Notes: a model not told the origin generated them from the letters alone. 64,000 nt of DNA from Arthrobacter glacialis (GCF_002909445.1 NZ_PPXC01000016.1:1-64000), one strand, 5' to 3'; shown: positions 41,161-50,228, counted from the first letter of the stretch. Translations and numbers: made by a program.

Positions 41161-41215
41161 GGGGTCTGAGGAAGATCCTTGGCGTGAATTTCCGTAACGA
41201 TCCTCCTCAGACCCC
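41161..41215. repeat. Palindromic right end of the element
   Basis: The right inverted repeat (41182-41215) is preceded by an oppositely oriented partial copy (41161-41180, GGGGTCTGAGGAAGATC), making a near-palindrome of 55 bases. As RNA this is a strong hairpin that could also terminate the gene ending at 41137. Confidence 0.8.
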
Positions 41216-41326
41216 GAGACGGTGATCCACTGTGTCTATCAATCCTTGTTGGTTGCCACAGCTGCCTTAGCCGCCGCTAGTGCCCGTTGCTCCAAGATTT
41301 CTCACATAGATATTTAGTGTCGAACG

Positions 41327-41926
41327 CTAAAGCTTCTTATAGAACCACTGCCCATTGACATAGCCCGGATGCAGTTCTCGGACACCGAAGGGTTCGAGCT
41401 TGGGCAAGGCGATGTTTCTTGGCTGGATGTTGTATCCGTTGCTCTCGTAGAACTCCGGAGTACCGTTTCGTTCGTCCATGAACCCGGTAACCCAGATGGC
41501 GCCTTCTTGCTTTGCTTGAGACTCACCAGCTGTCAGTAATGCCGTCCCTAGACCTGTTCGCTGCATGTCTTCGACCACGGCAATGGAAGCCAGGGTCCGT
41601 CTGACTTTCCCAACTCCCTTCGCGAAGTCACGGTCGAACCCATTTCCGATCTCCAGGAGCTCTTCGTAGGGGGTGTGCATGTAGAGGGCCCCAACTAGAT
41701 GCTCTGTGACGTTGTAAGCCCCTAGCCAAATAGCTGGAAATGCTTGGCCTCTCTCATCCTTTGGCACATAGTCGTAGGCATCCCGCCGTGAAATCGTTTC
41801 AGTTTGCTCGGCCCTTTTAGCGCTAACGCCTTCAATTTCCTTCTGAAAGAGCTTGCGTAGATGGTGGAGGCGATGCTCGGCAGGGACCTTAATGGTCCAC
41901 GGATTGCCGCTATTTGTAATTGTCAT
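41327..41926 (-). CDS. GNAT-family N-acetyltransferase
   Basis: 199 residues from ATG 41926; the frame is open upstream but without family similarity. A GNAT fold with IWLGAYNVTEHLVGALYMHT, the acetyl-CoA loop LASIAVVEDMQRTGLGTALL (RxxGxG form) and TGFMDERNGTPEFYESNGYN near the end. It transfers an acetyl group from acetyl-CoA to an unidentified amine. It is the last gene of the long minus-strand transfer gene run, 77 bases after a small gene, so it may be read through from that operon. Confidence 0.85.
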   Translation of the reverse strand: MTITNSGNPWTIKVPAEHRLHHLRKLFQKEIEGVSAKRAEQTETISRRDAYDYVPKDERGQAFPAIWLGAYNVTEHLVGALYMHTPYEELLEIGNGFDRDFAKGVGKVRRTLASIAVVEDMQRTGLGTALLTAGESQAKQEGAIWVTGFMDERNGTPEFYESNGYNIQPRNIALPKLEPFGVRELHPGYVNGQWFYKKL

Positions 41927-42003
41927 GGGTGGTTTTCCTTCACCATCGCGGAAGAATCGTTGTTGATATCGGTGTCGCGGAAATTGTATCCGTGCGGTCC
42001 CTT

Positions 42004-42168
42004 TCAGGGCAGAGTACTCTCGGGCCAGTAGGTCATCCACGCCCATTCCAACGTTTTTGGCTGTGCCGGGCTGTTGAAGGCAGCAACTCCTCCCAATTCC
42101 CGCTCAATGATGGATTCCAGGTCGGTATCCCCCTCCTGGGGGATGATGAAGAGCGCTTCCAGGCTCAC
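42004..42168 (-). CDS. Small 54-residue protein coupled to the upstream gene
   Basis: GTG 42168 overlaps the TGA of the preceding gene as GTGA. The reading is acidic and compact (SLEALFIIPQEGDTDLESII, ERELGGVAAFNSPAQPKTLE, WAWMTYWPESTLP), with strongly GC-biased third positions, so it is probably real. A TTG at 42213 would add 15 residues. Family not recognised. Confidence 0.55.
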   Translation of the reverse strand: MSLEALFIIPQEGDTDLESIIERELGGVAAFNSPAQPKTLEWAWMTYWPESTLP

Positions 42169-43133
42169 GTCAAAGGCCCCGCCAGGTTCTGCAGGGGTCC
42201 GCACATGACCCAAAGGTCTACCTCAGCAGAACGTGCCTGTGCAGCTCTCAATGCCTTTTCGATCTGTTGGACGGTTGGTGCTGGCTCGAACCATTGAGAT
42301 AACACCAATTCCTCGGGGTGGTCCTTTGCCAGGGCAAACCAGTCAATGGCAGTTGATCTAGCCGCGAAACACATGGGGCCAGGGGAATCCGTATCGGGTG
42401 TCGCATGCGTGTCTACGGCCTTCAAGAGCCAGGGTGGCAGCGGGGCGGTGTTGTCCATGACGTAGTGGGTTTCACTGTGCGTGAATGCGTTCAGGCAGGC
42501 GTGACTGATTTGCCATTGCCATGGTGTCCATTGCTTGGCGTAGTCGTACCCATGATGATCTGTAACAAGCCAGGCCACATGACTATCCAGGGCGGTGGGT
42601 CCTCTGCCGAAATCAAAGCCGGATTTATCGGTGTCTTTTTGCGCGCGGCGCTTGTCGCCCGGGGGAAAGAGCAGGCCCGGGGTCTCGTACACCAAACGGA
42701 CGATCCGGGGGTTGGCCCTTGCAAGTTTGACCGCAAGATGGCCCAGGGTTTCATACGCGTCCTGGCCGAGAAACTGTTGTGGTTCGTTGACCTCGCCGGC
42801 CCGCAACAGTTCTCGATCCAAGACGAAACGGAACGGGAAGTGGAGTGCGTCCATTGCGTCGAGGTCGAGACTAACGAAGAATTCAGTGGTGGACTCGTTG
42901 GATCGGGCTATTGAGGCAGCTGGTGAGGTTCGGGGGTCGGCAGCACGAATGACCGCCTCCACCTCCCGCAGCACCGAAGGAGCATCAGTCTTGTCGCTCA
43001 GAAAGCAGTATTGGGCGAATAGCTCCGTGCCGGCTTCCTGACGTAGATATTCCTGAAGCCGCTCAGAGTGCCGGTAGTAGCTATCGGCCTCGTCATGGCT
43101 GATCGTGATGTGGAGCTTTTTGGTTAGTCCCAT
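42165..43133 (-). CDS. Hypothetical 322-residue protein of the transfer operon
   Basis: Soluble alpha/beta protein without signal or membrane segments. Recognisable stretches: KLHITISHDEADSYYRHSER, TTEFFVSLDLDAMDALHFPF, LLFPPGDKRRAQKDTDKSGF, VAWLVTDHHGYDYAKQWTPW, and the end AEVDLWVMCGPLQNLAGPLT. No known family comes to mind. ATG 43133 overlaps the stop of the upstream gene by ten bases and its end overlaps the next small gene by four, so it belongs to the transfer operon. Confidence 0.6.
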   Translation of the reverse strand: MGLTKKLHITISHDEADSYYRHSERLQEYLRQEAGTELFAQYCFLSDKTDAPSVLREVEAVIRAADPRTSPAASIARSNESTTEFFVSLDLDAMDALHFPFRFVLDRELLRAGEVNEPQQFLGQDAYETLGHLAVKLARANPRIVRLVYETPGLLFPPGDKRRAQKDTDKSGFDFGRGPTALDSHVAWLVTDHHGYDYAKQWTPWQWQISHACLNAFTHSETHYVMDNTAPLPPWLLKAVDTHATPDTDSPGPMCFAARSTAIDWFALAKDHPEELVLSQWFEPAPTVQQIEKALRAAQARSAEVDLWVMCGPLQNLAGPLT

Positions 43134-43408
43134 GGGATGGGTCCTCCTTGATAGGTTCCTACGGTGGTGTTCGTCCGGGCTTTGATTGCCTCGCCCATGG
43201 CGATGGTGTTTCTGGTGGTTTTGCGGATGTGTTCTTCGCCGTCTTGAAGGGTCATGATTCGTCGTGCGGTGAGGTCAGCCAGTTGGTCTGTGGTGGCACG
43301 TTCGTCAAGGTGGCCTTGGGCCAGGCCGGAGGCGTAGCCGGTCATCCAGATTCGCCAGGCCAAAGGGTTTTTCGTGATGAACTCGGCAAGTTCTTCATCC
43401 GTCTTCAT
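43124..43408 (-). CDS. Hypothetical 94-residue protein of the transfer operon
   Basis: From ATG 43408, preceded by GGGGAGAAACC. The longer frame upstream is Pro/Arg-rich and not coding-like. The protein is helical (KTDEELAEFITKNPLAWRIW, GHLDERATTDQLADLTARRI, EEHIRKTTRNTIAMGEAIKA) and soluble. Family not recognised. Coupled to the following gene by a ten-base overlap. Confidence 0.6.
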   Translation of the reverse strand: MKTDEELAEFITKNPLAWRIWMTGYASGLAQGHLDERATTDQLADLTARRIMTLQDGEEHIRKTTRNTIAMGEAIKARTNTTVGTYQGGPIPWD

Positions 43409-43523
43409 GGTTTCTCCCCTGCCTGGTCTTTGGTTTTGCGGAGTTGGACTAGAGGGTGGGAGCCGACGCCCCCACCATGGTGTGCAGTAGTGGCGGTCCC
43501 TGGGGACCGCCACTACATGTTGT

Positions 43524-44033
43524 TTAGGACTGGTTTCGCTGGGATGAGACGAGGGTGTCCCATCGTTCTTGGCGCCGTGATGGGGCGTAGTGGTCCTTAC
43601 CCGTTTTGTAGTCGTGCCGGGTGTTGGTGCAGGCGGTGAAGGGGCCTTCCTTGCTGAAGAGGTAGTCCAGGTGCGGGCTCAGGTCGTGCAGAATCCAGGA
43701 GCTGAGGTCTTCTTTTGCTTTCGTCATGCTCTTTTGCAAGGCAGTGAACCGTAGTACCGCCTCGGGGTGCAGCCACCATTGAGGGCACCAGTAGGTGCTG
43801 CCGTCCCCGCGCTCAATATCGTGCAGGAGAGTCCCGACGTAGAGGAAGAGCTCTTCAAACCGTTCGGAGCCTTCACGGGCGGCGTGAGCTTCCATGCTTG
43901 ATTCCTGGAAGAGCTGGGGCATGACGGGGCGCTGCGGATCCTCCACCAGCTCCCCCGTAGCTGCGACCACGGCTTCCTCCACCGTGTGAATGGGTGTAGT
44001 GGGTGCCGTGGTGTGCGGTGCTAGCTGATCCAT
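43524..44033 (-). CDS. DUF4913 protein of the transfer operon
   Basis: 169 residues from ATG 44033, which overlaps the end of the VirD4-like gene. The DUF4913 core is complete: SERFEELFLYVGTLLHDIER, STYWCPQWWLHPEAVLRFTA, LQKSMTKAKEDLSSWILHDL, SPHLDYLFSKEGPFTAC. DUF4913 genes regularly lie beside VirD4-like coupling genes in actinobacterial mobile elements, so an accessory role in DNA transfer is likely. The biochemical function is unknown. The family usually reads WrAWE after the HPEA box; here the helix is less Trp-rich. Confidence 0.85.
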   Translation of the reverse strand: MDQLAPHTTAPTTPIHTVEEAVVAATGELVEDPQRPVMPQLFQESSMEAHAAREGSERFEELFLYVGTLLHDIERGDGSTYWCPQWWLHPEAVLRFTALQKSMTKAKEDLSSWILHDLSPHLDYLFSKEGPFTACTNTRHDYKTGKDHYAPSRRQERWDTLVSSQRNQS

Positions 44034-45574
44034 GGGTTTGCTTCCTTCTTCTGTGGGGCGGGGTTTGTTGTTGATTCCGGCGAGATGAGGGCGAGCAGGT
44101 CCGGGTTGTGGAACCATGGCTGGACTTTGGCTAGGCAGGGTTGGGGCAGGTCTTGGGCGGTGAGTAGTCCGTACCCTTTGGGCATGTTGGCCAGCTCAGC
44201 CACCGTCAGGATGGGCCGTTGCTGGGTTGATTTGGAGGTGGTGGTTTCCATCCATCCCCGGCTGCTGGTGGAAATGACAGCCTTGTCGTAGTCCCCCGCG
44301 GTGGCGGAGAAGCCGCGCAGCACGGTGTCGTCCTCTCCCCCGCCGAGCCAGCGTATGTTCGCTGATTTCCAGAGCTGACCCATGCCCTGTTGACCGAAGG
44401 TGCGAATGCCCTGGTCAAAGCCTTGGATGAACAGGTTGGTCACGATACCCAAGGAACCGAAGAAGGAGAGCTTGTCGGGCAGTTCTGGCCACTGGACAAT
44501 ATTGCAGATTTCATCGAGCAACATCACCAAGGGCACCGGAAGCCGGCTACCGGAGTCGGCAGCGGTGCGCTCTGCTTGTTTGACCAAGGCTTGGAGCAGG
44601 GAGGTGACGATGAAACCTGCACCGCCGGCACCTTTCTTGGAGAGCATGATGAGGGTGTCTTTGGAGTACAGGAACGCTTCGAGCTCAAGCTCCGGCAGGG
44701 AGGGAGTGGGGGTGGTCCAGGCAATGTTGTGTTGGAAGCCCAGATCCTGAACCATGCGCGCGGCCGTCGCCCACAAGGAGCCACGGGTTTTCTCTGGTTG
44801 GCCTTTGATGGCCCTAGTGGCTGTGGCCCATTGGTTCCAGCCGTGCCTGTCCAGAGCCGCGGCGATAGCATCCTGGCCGGTGGCGATGACATCGCGGGCC
44901 CTGGCGTCTTTATTCGCCAGAGCTTCCGGGGAGCCTTCGGGGAAGGCCCCTTCTCCGACGACGATCCACCGTTCAACCGTGGAGATCGGGCGGCCTTCCA
45001 AGGCGGCGGCGAGGATGGCGTAGGAGACAAGCCGGATACCGGCGGGTCCGAAGTGAGCGTCATCGGATTTCTGTTGATCAGAGCGGGTGTTATTGGCCGA
45101 GGACGCATCCGAGAGGACCGTGGCGAGTTCCGTTGCTGTCACATCATCATGGACGTAGCGCAGCAGATTGACGGTGCACCCCTGGGGTACCCCTTCAATC
45201 CCTTGCGGATCTATGCGCCAGATGGTGCGCCCTTCCCCGGTGCGCAGGGCAACGGTCTCAGCAACCCCGTCCACCTTGTTCGAGGTCAGCAGCAGGGCCC
45301 CGGGTGCTGCTGCGGCCTGCGGGATGACAAACGCGGTGGTCTTGTAGCCGCCGGGCTGAATGTTGATGACTCCACATTCTCGCCAGCCCTGGTAGAGCGG
45401 TTCTTGAAGCCCATCCATGGGGATCGGCCAGGGCAGGCCCGGCCCGGGATCGAGCATGAAGGGGTGTTTTTGGCGGGCGTCCTTAGTTCGTGCTTTCGCC
45501 TGCAGGGGTGCCAGGGCGCGGCCGTGGGCGAGACGATGCGCTGCTTTTTCGTAAGGTTTCAGGGCGTTGGCCAT
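44021..45574 (-). CDS. VirD4/TraG-type coupling ATPase
   Basis: 517 residues. A P-loop-like GVINIQPGGYKTTAFVIPQA (near 70), TNKVD-like LLLTSNKVDGVAETVA, Walker B LVMLLDEICNIVQWPELPDK and the TraM-recognition segment FFGSLGIVTNLFIQGFDQGI followed by WLGGGEDDTVLRGF mark a type IV coupling protein. It links the relaxase-DNA complex to the channel and powers transfer. I see no N-terminal membrane anchor, which is unusual, so it may rely on a partner in the membrane. Walker A ends GGYKT rather than GxGKT. GGAGG precedes ATG 45574. Confidence 0.88.
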   Translation of the reverse strand: MANALKPYEKAAHRLAHGRALAPLQAKARTKDARQKHPFMLDPGPGLPWPIPMDGLQEPLYQGWRECGVINIQPGGYKTTAFVIPQAAAAPGALLLTSNKVDGVAETVALRTGEGRTIWRIDPQGIEGVPQGCTVNLLRYVHDDVTATELATVLSDASSANNTRSDQQKSDDAHFGPAGIRLVSYAILAAALEGRPISTVERWIVVGEGAFPEGSPEALANKDARARDVIATGQDAIAAALDRHGWNQWATATRAIKGQPEKTRGSLWATAARMVQDLGFQHNIAWTTPTPSLPELELEAFLYSKDTLIMLSKKGAGGAGFIVTSLLQALVKQAERTAADSGSRLPVPLVMLLDEICNIVQWPELPDKLSFFGSLGIVTNLFIQGFDQGIRTFGQQGMGQLWKSANIRWLGGGEDDTVLRGFSATAGDYDKAVISTSSRGWMETTTSKSTQQRPILTVAELANMPKGYGLLTAQDLPQPCLAKVQPWFHNPDLLALISPESTTNPAPQKKEANPWIS

Positions 45575-45594
45575 GATGTTCTTGCCTCCTTCGT

Positions 45595-47163
45595 TTAGTG
45601 ATGTCCGGCGAGAGCGTTTTTGGCCCCGTCAAAGTTTTCATTGGTGTTGTGGAGGAACTTTTCCAGGGTTGTCAGGGGACCCATGTTGATGGGGATCCCC
45701 GGGTCATCTCCGAACTTCGCCAAGAACTTTCCTCGCCCCAGGGGAACGCTGCCGGAGCCGGAGTCCGCGGCCCAAGCCCCCAGGAGCTCACGTTCCTTGT
45801 TGGTGAATTTCTGGACCTTTTCCAGACTGTCTATTTCGTCGTAGGGGATGCCGCCGTAGACGCGCATGGAGGATCGGGCCACGAATTGCTTGGCTTTGGC
45901 GGTCAGTGCAGGATCTGGCAAGTCCAAATCTCCGGTGCCGTGGGTGATCAGTGCTTGGCCGATGCCTTTGGTGCGGTTGATGCGGATCAATCCCTCGAGC
46001 ATGTTCACAGCGACCCGGGGGTCCACTTGGAAGTTCTGCCACAGCTCGTCAAAGCCCATGATGTAGTGCACCTCCGGGTAGAGCCCGGCTTCTTTCAAGC
46101 TCATCACTGAGGAGGTCACGGACTGGGCGTAGTTCCAAGTCACGATCTGCAACGCGGCCCGGTAGCGTTCTTCGGAGAGATCGACCGCTGAAATATCGAA
46201 GGAGCAGTTGACCCCTACCGGCATGTCTTCGCTGGTGGGCTGAGAGAATGTACCGCCGAACTCGGGCGAGTGGATGAGGTCCTTGAGCCCATTGCGCAGG
46301 CCCTTGGTCAGGCGCAGAAAATCTGCGGCGTCGTGGCAGGAGGCCGACTCGATCATTTCCGGCGTCGGGTTGGCAATGCGGTTCTCCACATGCCCCAGCA
46401 GGGCGAAACGCCCGTGGCCGGCGACCGCATGGTCAATGGCCTCGGAGAGGATGCCGGGTTCCCCGGCATCAGCGCTCAGAGGGCGTGCCAGGACCAGCTC
46501 CACCAACGCGCGGACGGTACGGTGGCGGCGTGAGCGCATTTCAGCGAGCATCGCGTTGCGGATCTTGTCGTCCTTGATGCTGTGCACAGCACCTTCCAAC
46601 GGGCCGGCATCCAGAGGGTTCACACAGCCCTTGTCTCCGCCGACTTCAAAGGCTTTCCCGCCGATGTGGCGCATGAATTTGCTGTACTCCCCTTTCAAGT
46701 CGCCGGGGATGACCACCAGGTATCCCGCGGCGAGCATGCCCATGAGCATGCGCAGGAAGAACGAGGATTTTCCGCGCCCCTGCAGGCCGAAGAGGATCAA
46801 GGAAGGACTCGAAGCGCCCCCGGCAAGGAACAGGGTCATGAAGTCCAAAAAGACAGGGGACATGTGAAAGAAGTGTGTGCCCATCGGGGCGCCCAGAGGG
46901 GATTTAGAGGTGCTGGTCATGAACGGGAACAACCCGGCAATCTGGTTCGAGGTGCCCTGCATGACTGGCGGGGCTTCAACATAGCCGGCCCGCCCCGTAG
47001 CGGGAAGATGCTTGTTGCCCTTCTTATCCGTGCCGGGGAGCCTGATGCCTTCCAGCCCGTCCGGGGCGATCAAGTTGCTGGCCCAGGACGGGGTGAGGAG
47101 TCCAGAGGGGCGACGAACCATGCTCTTGGCTGCGCGACGACGGCGCGGGGTGCTGGTAGTCAT
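45595..47163 (-). CDS. VirB4/TraC-type conjugation ATPase
   Basis: 522 residues. Walker A SLILFGLQGRGKSSFFLRML (about 130), a central region with VVIPGDLKGEYSKFMRHIGG and GDKGCVNPLDAGP, Walker B VHYIMGFDELWQNFQ and the closing RINRTKGIGQALITHGTGDL are those of the C-terminal ATPase domain of VirB4-like proteins. The N-terminal domain typical of VirB4 is short, and the adjacent SCO6880 protein may supply it. It powers assembly of the secretion channel at the membrane. The start at 47163 is two bases after the SCO6880 gene stop. Confidence 0.88.
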   Translation of the reverse strand: MTTSTPRRRRAAKSMVRRPSGLLTPSWASNLIAPDGLEGIRLPGTDKKGNKHLPATGRAGYVEAPPVMQGTSNQIAGLFPFMTSTSKSPLGAPMGTHFFHMSPVFLDFMTLFLAGGASSPSLILFGLQGRGKSSFFLRMLMGMLAAGYLVVIPGDLKGEYSKFMRHIGGKAFEVGGDKGCVNPLDAGPLEGAVHSIKDDKIRNAMLAEMRSRRHRTVRALVELVLARPLSADAGEPGILSEAIDHAVAGHGRFALLGHVENRIANPTPEMIESASCHDAADFLRLTKGLRNGLKDLIHSPEFGGTFSQPTSEDMPVGVNCSFDISAVDLSEERYRAALQIVTWNYAQSVTSSVMSLKEAGLYPEVHYIMGFDELWQNFQVDPRVAVNMLEGLIRINRTKGIGQALITHGTGDLDLPDPALTAKAKQFVARSSMRVYGGIPYDEIDSLEKVQKFTNKERELLGAWAADSGSGSVPLGRGKFLAKFGDDPGIPINMGPLTTLEKFLHNTNENFDGAKNALAGHH

Positions 47164-47165
47164 GG

Positions 47166-48761
47166 TTACAGGCTCTCTCTGACGAATTCGGACAAGGTGG
47201 CGATCTTCCAGGGGACCAAGCCCAGGCCCAAGCCCATGGCAAAAGCGGTATCGGTTTGGCGGTAGGTGTTGCGCAAGGAGAGCTGCACCCCGGTACGGGC
47301 TGACCGGCGAACGTTCGCTACCGCCTTCTCCAGGGACTCCATGCTGTTGGTGGTGAGCGTGACTGTCGCGGCTGTGCGGTACATGACGGCCCCGTGTTCG
47401 GTGATTTCCCGTTCGGTCTGTTGGGCCTGGCGGATGCGTTGGTGTGCGGAGGCGCTGACCCGGGTACTGGTGGACGCTTCAATGCGTGCCGTTTGGCTGA
47501 CCTTGGCGGCCTGGCTCTGGGACTCTTCGGTGGTGAACGGGACAAAGAACTGGGTCACCCGGCGCACCGCTGCTTCACGGTCCGGGGTGAACAGTGCTGC
47601 CAGGGCCCGTTCGGTGAACTGGTTCGCGGGGGGTCCTGCGACCTGAAGGGTGCGTGAGAGCCAGTCCTCGTGTGCATATTCCTTCGTTCCTGCCCAGGCA
47701 TAGGCGGGGCCGGCATCATCCCAATCCAGGGACACCATCTGCCCTTCAACACGTGCCCGGTCAAAGAGATCTGTCATGGACGGGTCAAAAGCGCACCTGG
47801 TGACTTCGGCTAGTTCCGAGGCGGTGAGCGGGGTGCAGATCCCGGCCCCGCATTCGGCCAGCCAGGCCACCAAATCTGGAACGGCTGCCACAATCGCAGC
47901 CCCCACCTCATCATGTCCAGCCGTGGAGGGGCCATCCTCGCTGCGTCGCTTGCGCTGGCCAAAGCTGATCGTGACTCGCTGGCGGACCCGGGGTGTTGCG
48001 GTGGAGATTCGCGTCGTCAACTCGTCAATGGTGCTGTGAACATCTGCCATGCCCGCCACCATTTCCGCACTCGGTGCCCTGTGCAGGCCCAACCCATCCA
48101 CTGCGTCGGACTGCCACAGGTCAGCAACAGCGTTGGAGCGATCCCGCTGAGCCTGAACCTGGGAACGGATGCGGGTACCGGAGTCGTAGCCGGCTTCTGT
48201 GGTGACCGTGATCAGTTCCGGCTCAAACAACGAAGAAGACGTACCCAGCACCAGTGCCCAGTTGGCCACCAGGGAGTTGATGTCCGACTGATCCAGCAAG
48301 GACTTATCAGGGCACGTCGTTTCGATGACGACCGCACCAATACTGGTGGAGGGGTAGAAGATCATCGTGAACGGGATGCCTGTGGCGGTGGTGTGGTCGA
48401 TCAGCACGGCCTCACCCAGGAGCCCCTGGGGCCGTGTGGAGCCGACGGCGCTGACAGGACCGGCCAGGGCAAGGGTTTGGGCGCGACGGCGGCGTGTGCG
48501 GTTGGAGCGGCGAATCATCTCCCGTTCAGGGGCGGTGCGCCCTGCCAGGCGAACCAGGACCAACACACTGGCTGATGCCAGTGCCACGGCCATAGCAAGG
48601 AAGCCGAAAAGGATTTGCCCGAACATGGCCAGGATGAAGAATCCCAGGGCACCGGCCCCGGCCACTGCCATGGCACTGACCGGGATGCCCAGGAGTTGGG
48701 CGTGTCGGACAGTTTGCAGGTTTCCGAACATGGGCCGGGAATTCGGGTTGTTGGTGCTCAT
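47166..48761 (-). CDS. SCO6880-family conjugation protein
   Basis: 531 residues. Two adjacent membrane segments near the N-terminus (GIPVSAMAVAGAGALGFFIL and GFLAMAVALASASVLVLVRL) are like the PrgI/VirB3 part. A long cytoplasmic domain with VLIDHTTATGIPFTMIFYPS, VVIETTCPDKSLLDQSDINS and the end RTGVQLSLRNTYRQTDTAF completes the SCO6880 family pattern. The family corresponds to a VirB3-plus-VirB4 N-terminal module of actinobacterial type IV secretion. It overlaps the upstream VirB6-like gene by ATGA. Confidence 0.9.
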   Translation of the reverse strand: MSTNNPNSRPMFGNLQTVRHAQLLGIPVSAMAVAGAGALGFFILAMFGQILFGFLAMAVALASASVLVLVRLAGRTAPEREMIRRSNRTRRRRAQTLALAGPVSAVGSTRPQGLLGEAVLIDHTTATGIPFTMIFYPSTSIGAVVIETTCPDKSLLDQSDINSLVANWALVLGTSSSLFEPELITVTTEAGYDSGTRIRSQVQAQRDRSNAVADLWQSDAVDGLGLHRAPSAEMVAGMADVHSTIDELTTRISTATPRVRQRVTISFGQRKRRSEDGPSTAGHDEVGAAIVAAVPDLVAWLAECGAGICTPLTASELAEVTRCAFDPSMTDLFDRARVEGQMVSLDWDDAGPAYAWAGTKEYAHEDWLSRTLQVAGPPANQFTERALAALFTPDREAAVRRVTQFFVPFTTEESQSQAAKVSQTARIEASTSTRVSASAHQRIRQAQQTEREITEHGAVMYRTAATVTLTTNSMESLEKAVANVRRSARTGVQLSLRNTYRQTDTAFAMGLGLGLVPWKIATLSEFVRESL

Positions 48762-50197
48762 AGTTTTTCTCCTTCACCGAGGGCGGCTTCGAGCTCGTTG
48801 GCCCCGTCATTGTGTAGTTGGTTGAATGCGTAGCCGAGCTGCTGGCCAGTGCCACCAGGGCCCATCCCGCCACCTCCCCCGACAGGGGCGGGTGCAGCTG
48901 CACCGTTTCCGCCTCCCTCAGGTGCCGGGGCTGGGGGTGCCTGGCCATAACCGTCGGTGCCGGTGTTTGGATGGGAAGGCATGGTGTTTTCGCTGATGTT
49001 GTTTTGCTCGCTGGAAGAACTGCCAGAAGAGGCGTTAGATCCGCTACCGCTACCGCTACCGCTACCGCTACCGCTACCGCTTCCGGCCTGCGAGCCGGCA
49101 CTGGAAGCTTCGGCGGCGGCCGGGGCGCTGGAGCCACCGGTGGTGGCCGCGGCTCCTTGGCTGGCACCGGCTGCTGCGGTGTTGGCTCCGCCCGCGGCGG
49201 CCCCTGAACCGGCAGCACCACTTGCTGCTCCGGCTGCGCCGGTGGCACCCAAGGATGCGCCCATGGTTGCCGCACCCATCGCGACGCCTGCAGTGACGGC
49301 CGCGACCGTGCCAAAGACCTTGGCAAGATTCAAACCGGAGGCCCCTGCCATCGCCGGCACAGCAAGTTTGATCAACACGGGCAAGATCAGCAGTGCAGCC
49401 AGGCAGGCCACGAAACCGGTCATCATGGAGGCGATCCCGGCCCCGCCGTTGTCACCGTTAGTGGCACCCGAGCTGGCTGTCATCAGGGCCAGGGCCACAC
49501 CCCAGACGATGCCACCGACGAACTTGTACAGCCCGCAGGCGACCAACCATCCGGCCGCGCGGTCGAAACGGTTCTTACCCTCCTCGGTCGTGGACATGGC
49601 TGCCAACATCGGCAACATGATCAGCACGATGACGACCACGAAGTAGGAGAACTGGACGAAGACGAAGTTGAAGATGGAGACCAAGATGGTCAACGGGGCA
49701 AGCATCATCATCAGCACCATCGCGCCCATATCGGATGCGGCCCCGGCGGTGGCTTCCTCCGGTGTCTTTGACATGGTGGCGACTCCCGATTCAAGGGTGA
49801 GCCCGGAGAGGTGTTCGACGAGCCAAGGCCCGGCCAGGTCCCCTGCCTTGAGCATGGCGAAGGTGAAGATGACGGCCACACCCCCGGCGACAAGAACCCG
49901 AATGATCGCTGCGATGATTTGCTGAAAGCCGTCATAGCGTTGGGTGAGCATGATTTTGCACAAGGCGACGATCACCGAAAGAATTGCCAGGCCATAGACG
50001 ATCATCGAAAGGGTCTGTTGCCCGCGATGGACCAGTGAGTTGGGGTTGTCGAAATCACCGATCAGGGCGTCAACGCTAGAACGCATCCACATGGTGGCCA
50101 TGGACTGCCACATCGAGGCGTAGGCCTTGAAGATCAGGGCAGCCACGAACTCCAAGACGCCCTCGGGGCCGTTGGTGAGGAATTTGACTATGTCCAT
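48758..50197 (-). CDS. VirB6/TrbL-like polytopic membrane protein
   Basis: 479 residues. The first ~320 hold about seven membrane segments (LSMIVYGLAILSVIVALCKI, IIRVLVAGGVAVIFTFAMLK, MGAMVLMMMLAPLTILVSIF, FVVVIVLIMLPMLAAMSTTE, VGGIVWGVALALMTASSG and others). A long Gly/Ser/Ala/Pro-rich tail includes a Gly-Ser repeat encoded by the hexamer tract 49041-49085. VirB6/TrbL proteins form the inner-membrane base of the channel. GGAGCACCCC precedes ATG 50197. The end overlaps the SCO6880 start. Confidence 0.88.
   Translation of the reverse strand: MDIVKFLTNGPEGVLEFVAALIFKAYASMWQSMATMWMRSSVDALIGDFDNPNSLVHRGQQTLSMIVYGLAILSVIVALCKIMLTQRYDGFQQIIAAIIRVLVAGGVAVIFTFAMLKAGDLAGPWLVEHLSGLTLESGVATMSKTPEEATAGAASDMGAMVLMMMLAPLTILVSIFNFVFVQFSYFVVVIVLIMLPMLAAMSTTEEGKNRFDRAAGWLVACGLYKFVGGIVWGVALALMTASSGATNGDNGGAGIASMMTGFVACLAALLILPVLIKLAVPAMAGASGLNLAKVFGTVAAVTAGVAMGAATMGASLGATGAAGAASGAAGSGAAAGGANTAAAGASQGAAATTGGSSAPAAAEASSAGSQAGSGSGSGSGSGSGSGSNASSGSSSSEQNNISENTMPSHPNTGTDGYGQAPPAPAPEGGGNGAAAPAPVGGGGGMGPGGTGQQLGYAFNQLHNDGANELEAALGEGEKL
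49041..49085. repeat. Hexamer tract encoding Gly-Ser repeats
   Basis: About seven tandem copies of a hexamer (plus-strand unit CCGCTA) encode the Gly-Ser run in the tail of the VirB6-like protein. Such a tract is prone to slippage in steps of two residues, so length variation would keep the frame. Confidence 0.85.
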
Positions 50198-50228
50198 GGG
50201 GTGCTCCGCTTCTGGCTTGTCAGCTTGG

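Larger units (their letters stand above)
39367..41215. mobile_element. Transposase-less Tn3-like element (1,849 bp) carrying a DUF2599 gene
   Basis: Ends 39367-39400 and 41182-41215 are 34-base inverted repeats differing at one position (outer sequence GGGGTCTGAGGAGGATC). Both are flanked by GAGAC (39362-39366 and 41216-41220), a 5-base target duplication. The GGGGTC start and 5-base duplication fit the Tn3 family. There is no transposase or resolvase inside, so it must be moved by an enzyme supplied from elsewhere. The transposase of the other transposon in this window has different ends. Confidence 0.92.

Noticed and set aside
44390-45598. 402-codon open frame on the plus strand
   Set aside because: Antisense to the VirD4-like gene, without domains; the minus strand has clear ATPase motifs.
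49041-49085. Hexamer tract as iterons of an origin
   Set aside because: It encodes Gly-Ser repeats in the VirB6-like protein and has no origin context.
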